A stretch of DNA of 64,000 nt from JAIPAN01 sp040403555 (GCA_040403555.1 JBBAKN010000001.1:372001-436000), one strand, 5' to 3'. Shown: positions 26,719 through 35,603, numbered from the stretch's first letter. Translations and numbers: made by a program. The notes: generated from the sequence alone by a model not told the origin.

Positions 26719-27096
26719 TTATTTAGTAGCTTTTTTCTTGTTAGCAACTGTTTTACGTTTTCCTTTACGGGTACGTGAGTTGTTTTTGGTACGCTGTCCA
26801 CGAGTAGGCAAGCCTTTACGGTGACGTAAGCCGCGGTAGCAACCAATATCCATTAAACGTTTGATATTCAATTGAACTTCAGAACGTAGAGCACCTTCTA
26901 CTTTAACCTCATCGTTGATGAAATTACGAATCTGTGTTAACTGAGCATCTGTCCAGTCTTGCACCTTTACATCGTAACTAATACCAGCTTTATCTAAAAT
27001 GCCTTGCGCTTTAGATCTGCCAATACCATAAATGTAGGTTAGCCCTATTTCTCCTCTTTTGTTTCTTGGTAAATCAATACCTGATATCCTTGCCAT
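26719..27096 (-). CDS. rpsM: 30S ribosomal protein S13
   Basis: A head protein of the 30S subunit that contacts the P-site tRNA and 50S bridges; 125 residues. It starts MARISGIDLPRNKRGEIGLTYIYGIG (helix-two-turns-helix) and ends in a basic tail (TRGQRTKNNSRTRKGKRKTV). It follows rpmJ after 18 bases in the usual alpha-operon order. Confidence 0.98.
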   Translation of the reverse strand: MARISGIDLPRNKRGEIGLTYIYGIGRSKAQGILDKAGISYDVKVQDWTDAQLTQIRNFINDEVKVEGALRSEVQLNIKRLMDIGCYRGLRHRKGLPTRGQRTKNNSRTRKGKRKTVANKKKATK

Positions 27097-27114
27097 ATTT
27101 TTTAGCGAATTATA

Positions 27115-27231
27115 TTATCCTTGACGTTGTTTATACTTCGGATTCTTTTTGTTAATCACAAAAAGTTTTCCCTTACGGCGGATGATTTTACAATCAACAC
27201 TACGCTTTTTAATGGATGCTCTAACTTTCAT
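27115..27231 (-). CDS. rpmJ: 50S ribosomal protein L36
   Basis: A 38-residue protein beginning MKVRASIKKRSVDCKIIRRK and ending NKKNPKYKQRQG. The first zinc-ligand position has a single Cys (Cys14); the others of the classic CxxC-Cx12H set are absent, so this is a zinc-independent (C-minus) L36, as is common in Bacteroidota. It lies between infA and rpsM, its standard place. It starts 2 bases after the infA stop. Confidence 0.96.
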   Translation of the reverse strand: MKVRASIKKRSVDCKIIRRKGKLFVINKKNPKYKQRQG

Positions 27232-27233
27232 TG

Positions 27234-27452
27234 TTATTTATATCTATAAGTTATTCTGCCTTTTGATAAATCATAAGGCGACATTTCTAGTTTTACTTTA
27301 TCGCCAGGTAAGATTTTAATGTAATGCATCCGCATTTTACCTGATATATGCGCAATAATTTCGTGTCCGTTTTCTAATTCTACACGAAACATTGCGTTTG
27401 ATAACGCTTCTTTAATGATACCGTCTTGTTCAATTGAAGCCTGTTTGGCCAT
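27234..27452 (-). CDS. infA: translation initiation factor IF-1
   Basis: Binds the 30S A site during initiation. The 72-residue OB-fold protein is typical: MAKQASIEQDGIIKEALSN, FRVELENGHEIIAHISGKMR and the ending DLSKGRITYRYK. It sits between map and rpmJ; the gap from map is 79 bases. Confidence 0.98.
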   Translation of the reverse strand: MAKQASIEQDGIIKEALSNAMFRVELENGHEIIAHISGKMRMHYIKILPGDKVKLEMSPYDLSKGRITYRYK

Positions 27453-27531
27453 ATTTTATTGATTATTACTCAATTAAACCCGTATTATCGGGGACGCAAA
27501 ATTAAATAAAATTTTCTGAACTTTTAAATAT

Positions 27532-28308
27532 TTAATCTAAAACTTCTTCTATAAATTGGAAAGTAGTTAAAACTTCTGCTTTCCCTTTCTTTATTGCTAC
27601 TGTATGCTCATAATGAGCAGATGCTTTAGCATCCATAGTACTTACAGTCCAGCCATCCTCCCAAAACTTAACCCCAGCTTTACCCAGGTTAATCATGGGC
27701 TCTATGGCTATTACCATACCTTCTTCCAATTTAACACCACTGCCTCGTTTTCCGTAGTTAGGCACTTCAGGTTTTTCGTGAAGCTTTACACCCACCCCGT
27801 GGCCTACCAATTCTCTTACTACTCCATATCCATACTTTTCAGCATGTTCCTGAATGGCAAAACCTATATCACCAGTTCTATTGCCCACTACCGCTTTTTC
27901 TATACCTAAGGCTAAACACTCTTTGGTTACCTTAAGCAATTGGGCATGTTCTGCCGATATTTCTCCTATTGGATAGGTATAGGCTGAATCGGAGTAGAAG
28001 TTATTTAGAATAACTCCGCAATCAACCGAGACTAAATCACCCTCTTTAAGCACATAAGCACTCGGAAATCCGTGCACCACCTGATCATTAATAGAGATGC
28101 ATAAAGAGTATGGGAAACCGCCATAATTTAAAAAGGCTGGGATTCCACCATGATCTTTAATATACGTTTCCGCTAATTCATTTAGCGAAGCGGTAGTTAC
28201 TCCTGGGCCAATTGCCTGAGCAATTTCTCCGTGAGTTTTTGAAAGAAGCAAAGAACTCTCTTTTATGAGTGCTATCTCTTCGATAGACTTATAATAGATT
28301 TTTGACAT
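27532..28308 (-). CDS. map: methionine aminopeptidase, type I
   Basis: Removes the initiator Met from nascent proteins in the cytoplasm. The 258 residues contain all five metal ligands: Asp in VSVDCGV, Asp in NFYSDSAYT, His in VGHGVGVKLHEKPEVPNYG, Glu in IAIEPMI and Glu in HYEHTVAI. It begins 6 bases after secY, the usual spc-operon neighbour. Confidence 0.97.
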   Translation of the reverse strand: MSKIYYKSIEEIALIKESSLLLSKTHGEIAQAIGPGVTTASLNELAETYIKDHGGIPAFLNYGGFPYSLCISINDQVVHGFPSAYVLKEGDLVSVDCGVILNNFYSDSAYTYPIGEISAEHAQLLKVTKECLALGIEKAVVGNRTGDIGFAIQEHAEKYGYGVVRELVGHGVGVKLHEKPEVPNYGKRGSGVKLEEGMVIAIEPMINLGKAGVKFWEDGWTVSTMDAKASAHYEHTVAIKKGKAEVLTTFQFIEEVLD

Positions 28309-28314
28309 GGAACA

Positions 28315-29634
28315 TTAAATTGCTCCAGCTGAACCTGGGTTACGACCCTTAATTCTACCTGATTGCATTAACCCGTCGTAATGACGCATTAATAAGTGAC
28401 TTTCAATTTGCTGCAAGGTATCTAATACTACTCCTACTAAAATCAATAGAGAAGTACCGCCATAGAAGTGGGCAAATTGGCTATTTACTCCAAGCTTATT
28501 TGCAAAAGATGGGAGAATAGCAATAATGGCCAAAAATACAGCACCCGGTAAGGTTACTTTGGATACAATTGCATCAATATAATCTCCGGTAGTTTTACCA
28601 GGTTTAATTCCTGGTACAAAGCCGCCGTTTTTCTTCATATCGTCAGACATTTGAGTTGGATTAACTGTAATGGCTGTATAGAAAAATGTGAATACAATAA
28701 TTAGCAAGGCAAAGGTTAAGTTGTAGGCCAATGAGGTATAATCACTAAACGAAGCCAAAATAGAAGACTGTGCATTCGGAAAGAATTGCATCATAGTTGC
28801 AGGAATAAACATAATGGCCTGAGCAAAAATAATAGGCATTACACCCACTGCATTTACTTTTAAAGGGATATACTGACGAACCCCACCTACTTGTTTGGAA
28901 CCCACTTGTTTTTTAGCATACTGTACAGGTATTTTACGTACCCCTTGTACAATTAAAATGGTAAACATGACCACAAAGAACAAAGCAGCAATCTCAACAA
29001 TGAATGGGATTAAACCTCCATTGCCCTCCATCCGGGTAGCAAATTCGGCAAAAATACCATAAGGCAGCTGCGCAATAATACCCACCATAATGATTAATGA
29101 GATACCATTACCAATACCTTTATCGGTAATTTTTTCTCCTAACCACATTACAAATAGCGTACCTGCGGTTAAAATAAACATGGAGGAAATGGTAAATAAT
29201 GGCTCAGGCATAATTTTAGCATTGGCCGAAATTTGCGAACTAACGTAAGCTGTAGCCTGTAATGCCGTAATAATAATGGTTAAATAACGAGTAAACTGAT
29301 TGATGGTTTTACGACCAGTTTCACCGTCTTTTTGTAATTTTTGAAAATATGGAACTACAATGCCTAACAATTGCACCACAATAGAAGCAGAAATATACGG
29401 CATTACACCCAAGGCAAAAATAGAAGCTCTAGAGAACGATCCGCCAGCAAACATATTCAAAAGGCCCAATAAGCCTTCTTTTTCTTGGCTGTTTAACGAT
29501 GCAGGATTCACTCCTGGCAATACTATAAACGAACCTATACGGTATATTAAAAGACATAAGAGCGTGAATAAAATTCTCGCTCTTAAATCTTCAATTTTCC
29601 AAATGTTGGATAATGTGGTGAACAGCTTTTTCAT
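28315..29634 (-). CDS. secY: SecY, preprotein translocase channel subunit
   Basis: The channel-forming inner-membrane protein of the Sec system; 439 residues with ten predicted transmembrane helices. It opens with a cytoplasmic segment (TLSNIWKIEDLRARILFTLL). The plug region lies in the first periplasmic loop after FIVLPGVNPASL, and MPYISASIVVQLLG is a SecY signature. It lies between rplO and map, as expected. Confidence 0.98.
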   Translation of the reverse strand: MKKLFTTLSNIWKIEDLRARILFTLLCLLIYRIGSFIVLPGVNPASLNSQEKEGLLGLLNMFAGGSFSRASIFALGVMPYISASIVVQLLGIVVPYFQKLQKDGETGRKTINQFTRYLTIIITALQATAYVSSQISANAKIMPEPLFTISSMFILTAGTLFVMWLGEKITDKGIGNGISLIIMVGIIAQLPYGIFAEFATRMEGNGGLIPFIVEIAALFFVVMFTILIVQGVRKIPVQYAKKQVGSKQVGGVRQYIPLKVNAVGVMPIIFAQAIMFIPATMMQFFPNAQSSILASFSDYTSLAYNLTFALLIIVFTFFYTAITVNPTQMSDDMKKNGGFVPGIKPGKTTGDYIDAIVSKVTLPGAVFLAIIAILPSFANKLGVNSQFAHFYGGTSLLILVGVVLDTLQQIESHLLMRHYDGLMQSGRIKGRNPGSAGAI

Positions 29635-29636
29635 GC

Positions 29637-30083
29637 TTACAATTTAACGCTGGTTCCGCCTGCTGCTTCAATTGCTTTTTGAGCGGTAGCAGTAAAAGCG
29701 TGAGCCTTAACTTCTAATTTAGATTTTACTTCGCCACGACCTAAGATTTTTACCAGGTCGTTTTTAGAAGCCAAACCGTGAGCTTTTAACACATCAAAAT
29801 CAATAGCTGATAATTTAAATTTATCGGCCAAGGTTTGTAAGGTATCTAAGTTGATGCCTACATACTCAATGCGGTTTACGTTTTTGAACCCTACTTTTGG
29901 TACACGACGTTGCAATGGCATTTGACCACCCTCAAAACCTACTTTACTTTTGTAGCCTGAACGTGAGCCCGCACCTTTATGTCCACGGGTTGACGTACCA
30001 CCACGGCCCGATCCGGTACCACGGCCAATACGTTTTCTATTTTTTGTTGAACCTTCTGCAGGTTTTAAATTACTTAAGTTCAT
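29637..30083 (-). CDS. rplO: 50S ribosomal protein L15
   Basis: A late-assembly 50S protein of 148 residues. It begins MNLSNLKPAEGSTKNRKRIG with the Gly/Arg-rich rRNA-penetrating segment RGTGSGRGGTSTRGHKGAGS, then FEGGQMPLQRRVPKVGF. It lies 2 bases after rpmD in the spc order. Confidence 0.98.
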   Translation of the reverse strand: MNLSNLKPAEGSTKNRKRIGRGTGSGRGGTSTRGHKGAGSRSGYKSKVGFEGGQMPLQRRVPKVGFKNVNRIEYVGINLDTLQTLADKFKLSAIDFDVLKAHGLASKNDLVKILGRGEVKSKLEVKAHAFTATAQKAIEAAGGTSVKL

Positions 30084-30085
30084 AA

Positions 30086-30265
30086 TTAAATGCTTTCTAC
30101 GGCTACTAAATGATTAACTTTTCTCACCATCCCGATAATAGCCGGGGTAGCTTCTACTTCAACAGACTGGCTAATTTTACTTAAACCTAAGGCCTGCATG
30201 GTTTTTTTCTGGCGTTCGCTTCTATCGATTACGCTCTTAATTTGGGTAATTTTAATCTTCGCCAT
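30086..30265 (-). CDS. rpmD: 50S ribosomal protein L30
   Basis: A 59-residue protein, MAKIKITQIKSVIDRSERQ, ending in VRKVNHLVAVESI. I use the Met at 30265; an in-frame ATG 6 bases upstream overlaps the rpsE stop and would add only Met-Ile. It lies between rpsE and rplO. Confidence 0.96.
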   Translation of the reverse strand: MAKIKITQIKSVIDRSERQKKTMQALGLSKISQSVEVEATPAIIGMVRKVNHLVAVESI

Positions 30266-30270
30266 GATCA

Positions 30271-30789
30271 TTATCCGTTAAATACTTTATTCAAATCTAC
30301 TCCACGTTGCTGAGCCACGGTATACGCATCACGCATTTGCGCTAAAGCAGATACAGTTGCTTTTACCACGTTGTGTGGATTAGACGACCCTTTTGATTTT
30401 GCCAATACATTATGTATACCAGCACTCTCTAATACTGCACGCATGGCACCACCAGCAATTACACCGGTACCGTTTGCAGCAGGTTTAAGAAATACAAAGC
30501 CTCCTGAAAACTTACCAATTTGCTCATGTGGAATAGTATTGTTGATAATTGGAACTTTAACCAAGTTCTTTTTAGCATCGTCTACACCTTTAGCAATGGC
30601 TTCAGTTACCTCTTTAGCTTTACCTAAACCATAGCCTACTACTCCATTCTCGTCACCTACCACTACGATAGCTGAAAAACTGAAGGTACGACCACCTTTG
30701 GTTACCTTGGCAACACGCTGGATGCTTACTAAGCGATCTTTTAATTCGATTTCGCTTGATTTTACTCTTTTTATGTTGATAGTTGACAT
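30271..30789 (-). CDS. rpsE: 30S ribosomal protein S5
   Basis: Helps accuracy and mRNA unwinding at the 30S entry site; 172 residues. The dsRBD-like N-terminal domain contains RVAKVTKGGRTFSFSAIVVV, and the C-terminal domain GTGVIAGGAMRAVLESAGI followed by KSKGSSNPHNVVKAT. Standard spc position. Confidence 0.98.
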   Translation of the reverse strand: MSTINIKRVKSSEIELKDRLVSIQRVAKVTKGGRTFSFSAIVVVGDENGVVGYGLGKAKEVTEAIAKGVDDAKKNLVKVPIINNTIPHEQIGKFSGGFVFLKPAANGTGVIAGGAMRAVLESAGIHNVLAKSKGSSNPHNVVKATVSALAQMRDAYTVAQQRGVDLNKVFNG

Positions 30790-30801
30790 CTTTTTCTTGT
30801 A

Positions 30802-31155
30802 TTAAAAGTTTAAACCAGCTTCACGTGCGCCTTCAGCTAATGACTGAACACGACCATGGTATAAATAACCATTTCTATCAAAAACTACTTGTTTAATACC
30901 AGCTGCAAGTGCTTTTTCAGCTACTGCTTTGCCCACCGCTTTAGATTGCTCTGATTTGTTTCCTTTTGCACTAAAATCTTTTGTAATTGAAGATGCTGAA
31001 ACAATGGTTTTACCGGTATTATCATCGATAATTTGAGCATAAATACCTTTGTTTGATCTGTAAACAGATAAACGTGGACGCTCAGCAGAACCGGATAATC
31101 TTTTTCTGATTCCTCTTTTAATTCGCTCTCTACGAGATAATTTAATTCCTGCCAT
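30802..31155 (-). CDS. rplR: 50S ribosomal protein L18
   Basis: Binds 5S rRNA in the central protuberance; 117 residues. It begins with a basic segment (SRRERIKRGIRKRLSG) and contains RPRLSVYRSNKGIYAQIIDD and the ending YHGRVQSLAEGAREAGLNF. It lies 5 bases after rplF. Confidence 0.98.
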   Translation of the reverse strand: MAGIKLSRRERIKRGIRKRLSGSAERPRLSVYRSNKGIYAQIIDDNTGKTIVSASSITKDFSAKGNKSEQSKAVGKAVAEKALAAGIKQVVFDRNGYLYHGRVQSLAEGAREAGLNF

Positions 31156-31160
31156 GATGA

Positions 31161-31718
31161 TTATTTTTTAGCTGCAGACTTACCTGCTTTTTTACGTAAT
31201 ACTTCACCAACAAACTTAATACCTTTTCCTTTATAAGGCTCTGGTGCACGTAACGAACGGATTTTCGCTGCTACTTGACCTAGGAGTTGTTTATCGATAC
31301 TTTCTAAAATAATGGTAGGGTTTTTACCTTTTTCAGCGGTAGTTGCTACCTTAATTTCTCTCGGTATTTCGAACACAAAATGGTGAGAATAACCCAATAC
31401 TAAATCCAGGGTATTACCTGTATTCGTAGCACGGTAACCTACACCAACTAATTCTTGTTCTACTTTATAGCCTTCGGTTACACCAAATACCATGTTAAAA
31501 ATTAACGAACGGTATAATCCGTGTAACGCTTTGTGGCGTTTTTGTTCCGATGGGCGCACAACGGTTAAGATGTCGCCTTCTTGAACTATTTTAATATCGG
31601 TATCTACATCTTGTGTTAAGGTACCTTTAGGACCGCTTACGGTCACTAAGTTTGTATCTGATACGGTTACGGTTACACCGGCCGGGATACTGATGGGAGC
31701 TTTTCCTATTCTTGACAT
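31161..31718 (-). CDS. rplF: 50S ribosomal protein L6
   Basis: Binds near the sarcin-ricin loop and helps factor-dependent GTPase function; 185 residues. MSRIGKAPISIPAGVTV opens the first domain. The conserved C-terminal signature RAPEPYKGKGIKF lies near the end, followed by a basic tail. Standard spc position. Confidence 0.98.
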   Translation of the reverse strand: MSRIGKAPISIPAGVTVTVSDTNLVTVSGPKGTLTQDVDTDIKIVQEGDILTVVRPSEQKRHKALHGLYRSLIFNMVFGVTEGYKVEQELVGVGYRATNTGNTLDLVLGYSHHFVFEIPREIKVATTAEKGKNPTIILESIDKQLLGQVAAKIRSLRAPEPYKGKGIKFVGEVLRKKAGKSAAKK

Positions 31719-31733
31719 CGTTCTTCCTCCTGA

Positions 31734-32132
31734 TTAATAAACGTAACACAATACCTCACCACCAATATTCAGGTTACGGGCTTCTTTATCAGTCATTACA
31801 CCTTTTGAGGTAGATAATACTGCGATACCTAAACCATTTAATACACGTGGCAAGCGTTCTACACCTGCATATTTTCTCAAACCGGGCTTACTCACACGTG
31901 TAATGGTGCGAATAGCAGGAACTTTAGTTATTGGATGGTACTTCAATGCAATTTTGATAATGCCTTGAGCCGTAGTATCCTCAAATTTATAGTTCGTAAT
32001 GTAACCCTTATCAAAAAGTACTTTAGTAATTTCCTTTTTGAGGTTTGATGCAGGAATTTCAACAACCCTGTGGTTGGCCTTAATGGCATTCCTTACTCTC
32101 GTAAGATAATCTGCTATTGGATCTGTATTCAT
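31734..32132 (-). CDS. rpsH: 30S ribosomal protein S8
   Basis: A primary 16S rRNA binder of the platform; 132 residues. It starts with DPIADYLTRVRNAIKANH and ends with GIAVLSTSKGVMTDKEARNL plus NIGGEVLCYVY. In E. coli S8 represses the spc operon; here an unusual 122-base spacer separates it from rpsN. Confidence 0.98.
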   Translation of the reverse strand: MNTDPIADYLTRVRNAIKANHRVVEIPASNLKKEITKVLFDKGYITNYKFEDTTAQGIIKIALKYHPITKVPAIRTITRVSKPGLRKYAGVERLPRVLNGLGIAVLSTSKGVMTDKEARNLNIGGEVLCYVY

Positions 32133-32254
32133 TTTTATAGTTTATGATGAGGGTTTCCACTTCGGACCTTTCATCGGTTAATATTCTAGTTTGGAGTTCG
32201 GAGTTCTTAGTTTGGAGAATACTCCCAACTAATCGCTCAAAACTCAGGGCTGTT
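32133..32254. repeat. degenerate repeat spacer between rpsN and rpsH
   Basis: In this 122-base gap the plus strand carries agtttggagttcggagttc, then a further tagtttggag (tttggag twice, ggagtt-type words repeated about every 8-10 bases). There is no ORF or terminator. It resembles short tandem-like sequence of the kind sometimes seen in Bacteroidota intergenic regions. Confidence 0.45.
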
Positions 32255-32524
32255 TTACCAGCTTGCTTTTCTAATCCCCGGGATTTTTCCGTCTAAGGCC
32301 ATTTCGCGGAATGTTACCCTTGAAATACCAAATTGACGCATGTATCCACGTGGACGGCCGGTTAATTTACAACGGTTGTGTAAACGAACTGGCGACGAGT
32401 TTTTAGGCAATTTATCTAAGCCTACTAAATCGCCTGCAGCTTTTAATGCCGCTCTTTTTTCAGCGTATTTTGCTACTAATTTGGCACGTTTTACTTCACG
32501 TGCTTTTAAACCTTCTTTAGCCAT
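32255..32524 (-). CDS. rpsN: 30S ribosomal protein S14 (zinc-independent long form)
   Basis: A 30S head protein of 89 residues. The long form lacks the CxxC zinc motif. Key segments are NSSPVRLHNRCKLTGRPRGY and the ending RQFGISRVTFREMALDGKIP. It overlaps rplE by 8 bases, so translation is coupled. Confidence 0.98.
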   Translation of the reverse strand: MAKEGLKAREVKRAKLVAKYAEKRAALKAAGDLVGLDKLPKNSSPVRLHNRCKLTGRPRGYMRQFGISRVTFREMALDGKIPGIRKASW

Positions 32525-33080
32525 TAGCTTGTTGATTCTTAAATGGTAAACCGAATTGTTTTAATAATTCCAATGCTTCTACATCTGTTTTTGCAGAGGT
32601 TACAAAGGTGATATCCATACCCGCAATTTTATTGATTTGATCAATATTAATCTCTGGGAAAATGATTTGTTCTGTTACACCTAAAGTATAGTTACCTCGG
32701 CCATCAAATCCTTTATCGTTAATACCTTTGAAATCGCGGATACGTGGTAATGCTACGGCTACCAAACGATCTAAAAATTCGAACATGGTATTATCGCGAA
32801 GCGTTACACGCACACCTACTGGCATGCCTTTACGCAATTTGAAGTTTGAAATATCTTTTTTAGATAATGTAGCCACTGCTTGTTGACCGGTAATAGTGGT
32901 CATTTCTTTAATGGCATTTTCAATCAATTTTTTATCGGTAGTAGCACCACCAACACCTTGGTTGATTGAAATTTTCTGCAATTTTGGAACTTCCATTACA
33001 CTTTTGTATTGGAATTTCTCTTTCAACGAGCTGCGAATCTCGTCTGAATATTTTGACTTTAATCTTGGTACGTACGTCAT
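32517..33080 (-). CDS. rplE: 50S ribosomal protein L5
   Basis: Binds 5S rRNA and contacts the P-site tRNA; 187 residues. Signature parts are VMEVPKLQKISINQGVGGA, FKLRKGMPVGVRVTLR and GRGNYTLGVTEQIIFPEI. It overlaps rplX by 1-2 bases and rpsN by 8. Confidence 0.98.
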   Translation of the reverse strand: MTYVPRLKSKYSDEIRSSLKEKFQYKSVMEVPKLQKISINQGVGGATTDKKLIENAIKEMTTITGQQAVATLSKKDISNFKLRKGMPVGVRVTLRDNTMFEFLDRLVAVALPRIRDFKGINDKGFDGRGNYTLGVTEQIIFPEINIDQINKIAGMDITFVTSAKTDVEALELLKQFGLPFKNQQANG

Positions 33081-33421
33081 TACTTAATTTCCTCCCCAGA
33101 TTTTTTAGCTACACGAATGGACTTTCCATTGGTATTTTTTTGTTTACCCACACGAGTTGGTTTACCTGATTTGGCATCAACTACCATGAGGTTTGATACA
33201 TGGATAGCGGCTTCTTGCTTCACAATGCCTCCGTTAGGGTTGGCAGCGTTTGGCTTGGTGTGTTTAGATACCAAGTTAGCGCCTTCTACAACTATTCTAT
33301 TAGTGGCTAATATTACCTCTAATACTTTGCCTTGTTTACCTTTAGAGTCACCTGCAATTACTTGCACTAGATCTCCTTTACGGATTTTTAATTTAGGCTG
33401 TTTGTTATTTTTTCTTTCCAT
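33080..33421 (-). CDS. rplX: 50S ribosomal protein L24
   Basis: An assembly-initiating 50S protein near the exit tunnel; 113 residues. The KOW motif is visible in KGDLVQVIAGDSKGKQGKVLEV, followed by VVEGANLVSKHTKPNAANPNGG. It follows rplN by 1 base. Confidence 0.98.
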   Translation of the reverse strand: MERKNNKQPKLKIRKGDLVQVIAGDSKGKQGKVLEVILATNRIVVEGANLVSKHTKPNAANPNGGIVKQEAAIHVSNLMVVDAKSGKPTRVGKQKNTNGKSIRVAKKSGEEIK

Positions 33422-33422
33422 A

Positions 33423-33791
33423 TTACAATACCTCTGGTGCTAAGGATACAATTTTCATGAACTGTTTTTCACGCAATTCTCTGGCAACTGGGCCAAAAAT
33501 ACGTGTACCACGTGGTTCGTCCTGAGCATTAAGCAATACCGCCGCATTATCGTCGAAACGAATGTACGACCCATCTTTGCGTCTAACTTCTTTTTTGGTT
33601 CTTACCACTACGGCTTTTGAAACCGTACCTTTTTTAATGTTACCAGCTGGGATGGCACTTTTTACAGTAACGACAATTTTGTCGCCCAGTGAAGCATAAC
33701 GCTTACCGGTACCTCCTAACACACGAATTACCAAAACTTCTTTGGCTCCGCTGTTATCAGCAACATTTAATCTTGATTCCTGTTGTACCAT
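33423..33791 (-). CDS. rplN: 50S ribosomal protein L14
   Basis: Forms intersubunit bridges and binds the silencing factor RsfS; 122 residues. MVQQESRLNVADNSGAKEVL opens it, and RGTRIFGPVARELREKQFMK is the C-terminal signature. It overlaps the rpsQ stop by one base. Confidence 0.98.
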   Translation of the reverse strand: MVQQESRLNVADNSGAKEVLVIRVLGGTGKRYASLGDKIVVTVKSAIPAGNIKKGTVSKAVVVRTKKEVRRKDGSYIRFDDNAAVLLNAQDEPRGTRIFGPVARELREKQFMKIVSLAPEVL

Positions 33792-34045
33792 TACTTAGCT
33801 CTTTCTAAAATTTCAACTAATCTCCAGTTCTTAGATTTACTCAGCGGACGAGTTTCCATTATCAACACCGTGTCGCCAATGCCACACGTGTTAGCCTCGT
33901 CATGAGCCATAAATTTGGTAGTTTTCTTTACGAACTTACCATAGATCGGGTGCTTCACTTTACGTTCAACCGCCACAACAATAGATTTATCCATTTTGTT
34001 GCTTACTACCAACCCGGTTCTTGTTTTTCTTAATTGTCTTTCCAT
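33791..34045 (-). CDS. rpsQ: 30S ribosomal protein S17
   Basis: A primary 16S rRNA binder with an OB fold; 84 residues. Diagnostic segments are RKTRTGLVVSNKMDKSIVVA and DTVLIMETRPLSKSKNWRLV. Standard S10/spc junction position. Confidence 0.98.
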   Translation of the reverse strand: MERQLRKTRTGLVVSNKMDKSIVVAVERKVKHPIYGKFVKKTTKFMAHDEANTCGIGDTVLIMETRPLSKSKNWRLVEILERAK

Positions 34046-34062
34046 TTCGACTTTTATTAAAC

Positions 34063-34278
34063 TTATTCAGCAGACTGTTTTACTGCTTCTGCAGCTTTAC
34101 GATTAGTCAGTTCGGTATTCAAACGAGCAATGTCTTTTCTTACTTTGTTAATCCGTAATGGGTTTTCAATAGCAGAAACTGCATGCGCAAATTTCAATTT
34201 AGTGAGATTTGCTTTTTCTTCGCCTATTCGAGCTACTAATTCTTCTGTTGATAGCTCTGTTACTTCTGAGTATTTCAT
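34063..34278 (-). CDS. rpmC: 50S ribosomal protein L29
   Basis: A helical exit-tunnel protein of 71 residues that helps dock SRP and trigger factor. It has the L29 features LTKLKFAHAVSAIENPLRI and VRKDIARLNTELTNRK. It lies between rplP and rpsQ. Confidence 0.97.
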   Translation of the reverse strand: MKYSEVTELSTEELVARIGEEKANLTKLKFAHAVSAIENPLRINKVRKDIARLNTELTNRKAAEAVKQSAE

Positions 34279-34325
34279 CTTTTTAAAATTGTGTTTGAGT
34301 GAGTGATTAGCCCACGCTAACTAAT

Positions 34326-34748
34326 TTATGCTTCTACGTAATCTCTACGTGTTACAAATCTTGTTTGAACCGGTAATTTTTGAGCGGCTAAACGCAATGC
34401 TTCTTTTGCCACTTCTAAAGGCACACCTTCGGCTTCAAAAATCATACGTCCTGGGCGAACAACTGCTACCCAATACTCGGGAGCACCTTTACCTTTACCC
34501 ATACGTACCTCTGCTGGTTTTTTAGTAACCGGTTTATCAGGGAAAATACGAATCCACACCTGACCTTCACGTTTCATAAAACGGGTAACCGCGATACGGG
34601 CTGCTTCAATCTGGCGGCTGGTAATCCAGGCTGCTTCTAAAGTTTTGATTCCGAAAGAACCGAATGCTAACTCTGCACCACGACCGGTGAGACCTTTCAT
34701 TCTTCCCTTCTGCATCTTTCTGAACTTCGTTCTTTTTGGCTGTAACAT
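34326..34748 (-). CDS. rplP: 50S ribosomal protein L16
   Basis: Positions tRNA in the 50S A site; 140 residues. Visible signatures are MLQPKRTKFRKMQKGRMKG and RMGKGKGAPEYWVAVVRPGR, the conserved segment near the peptidyl-transferase centre. It lies between rpsC and rpmC. Confidence 0.98.
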   Translation of the reverse strand: MLQPKRTKFRKMQKGRMKGLTGRGAELAFGSFGIKTLEAAWITSRQIEAARIAVTRFMKREGQVWIRIFPDKPVTKKPAEVRMGKGKGAPEYWVAVVRPGRMIFEAEGVPLEVAKEALRLAAQKLPVQTRFVTRRDYVEA

Positions 34749-34793
34749 TGCTGTTTATTTATTTATCGTTAAACGATGCGTTATAAATCTTAT

Positions 34794-35603
34794 TTATTTT
34801 TTTCCTTTAAATCCACCACCACGGTTTGCACCGGCACCACCACCACCTCTGCGGTCGTTGTTGCCACCTCTGCGATCGTTACCACCTGGGCGACGGTCGT
34901 TTCCACCAAATGGAGGAGCTACTTCGCCACGGGTACGTACACCGGCTGTTTGGCCAATGTTTGGAGATAAATCGCGTTTACCGTATACTTCACCTTTACA
35001 AATCCATACTTTGATACCAATTTTACCATAAGTGGTTAATGCTTCAGATAAAGCATAATCGATATCGGCACGGAATGTATGTAATGGAATTCTACCATCT
35101 TTATATTGCTCGGTACGGGCCATCTCTGCTCCGCCTAAACGGCCTGAGCACATGATTTTGATACCTTCAGCTCCCATTCTCATGGTTGATTGAATAGACA
35201 TTTTCATTGCTCTACGGAAAGAGATACGAGCCTCTAATTGTTTTGCAATACTTTCGCCTACTAAACGAGCATCTAATTCTGGACGTTTGATTTCGAAGAT
35301 GTTGATTTGAACATCTTTTTTAGTCAGTTTTTTTAACTCTTCTTTAATTTTATCTACCTCGGCACCACCTTTACCAATTACAATACCCGGACGGGCAGTG
35401 TGAATGGTTACTGTAATGCGTTTTAAGGTACGTTCTATAACTACTTTGGCTACGCCACCTTTATTGATACGTGCGGCTAGGTATTTACGAATTTTTTCGT
35501 CTTCAACTAATTTATCAGCGTACTTATTGCCACCGAACCAGTTAGAATCCCAACCTTTGATGATTCCTAATCTGTTACCTATTGGATGTGCTTTTTGTCC
35601 CAT
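34794..35603 (-). CDS. rpsC: 30S ribosomal protein S3 with Gly/Arg/Asn-rich tail
   Basis: Forms the mRNA entry site helicase with S4 and S5; 269 residues. The KH domain is visible (RPGIVIGKGGAEVDKIKEEL) and the C-terminal domain has GAEGIKIMCSGRLGGAEMAR and PLHTFRADIDYA. After RTRGEVAPPFGGNDRR an RG-rich tail of about 40 residues follows, with NDRR three times. This makes the protein longer than E. coli S3 (233). The tail is probably disordered and RNA-binding (inference). Confidence 0.98.
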   Translation of the reverse strand: MGQKAHPIGNRLGIIKGWDSNWFGGNKYADKLVEDEKIRKYLAARINKGGVAKVVIERTLKRITVTIHTARPGIVIGKGGAEVDKIKEELKKLTKKDVQINIFEIKRPELDARLVGESIAKQLEARISFRRAMKMSIQSTMRMGAEGIKIMCSGRLGGAEMARTEQYKDGRIPLHTFRADIDYALSEALTTYGKIGIKVWICKGEVYGKRDLSPNIGQTAGVRTRGEVAPPFGGNDRRPGGNDRRGGNNDRRGGGGAGANRGGGFKGKK

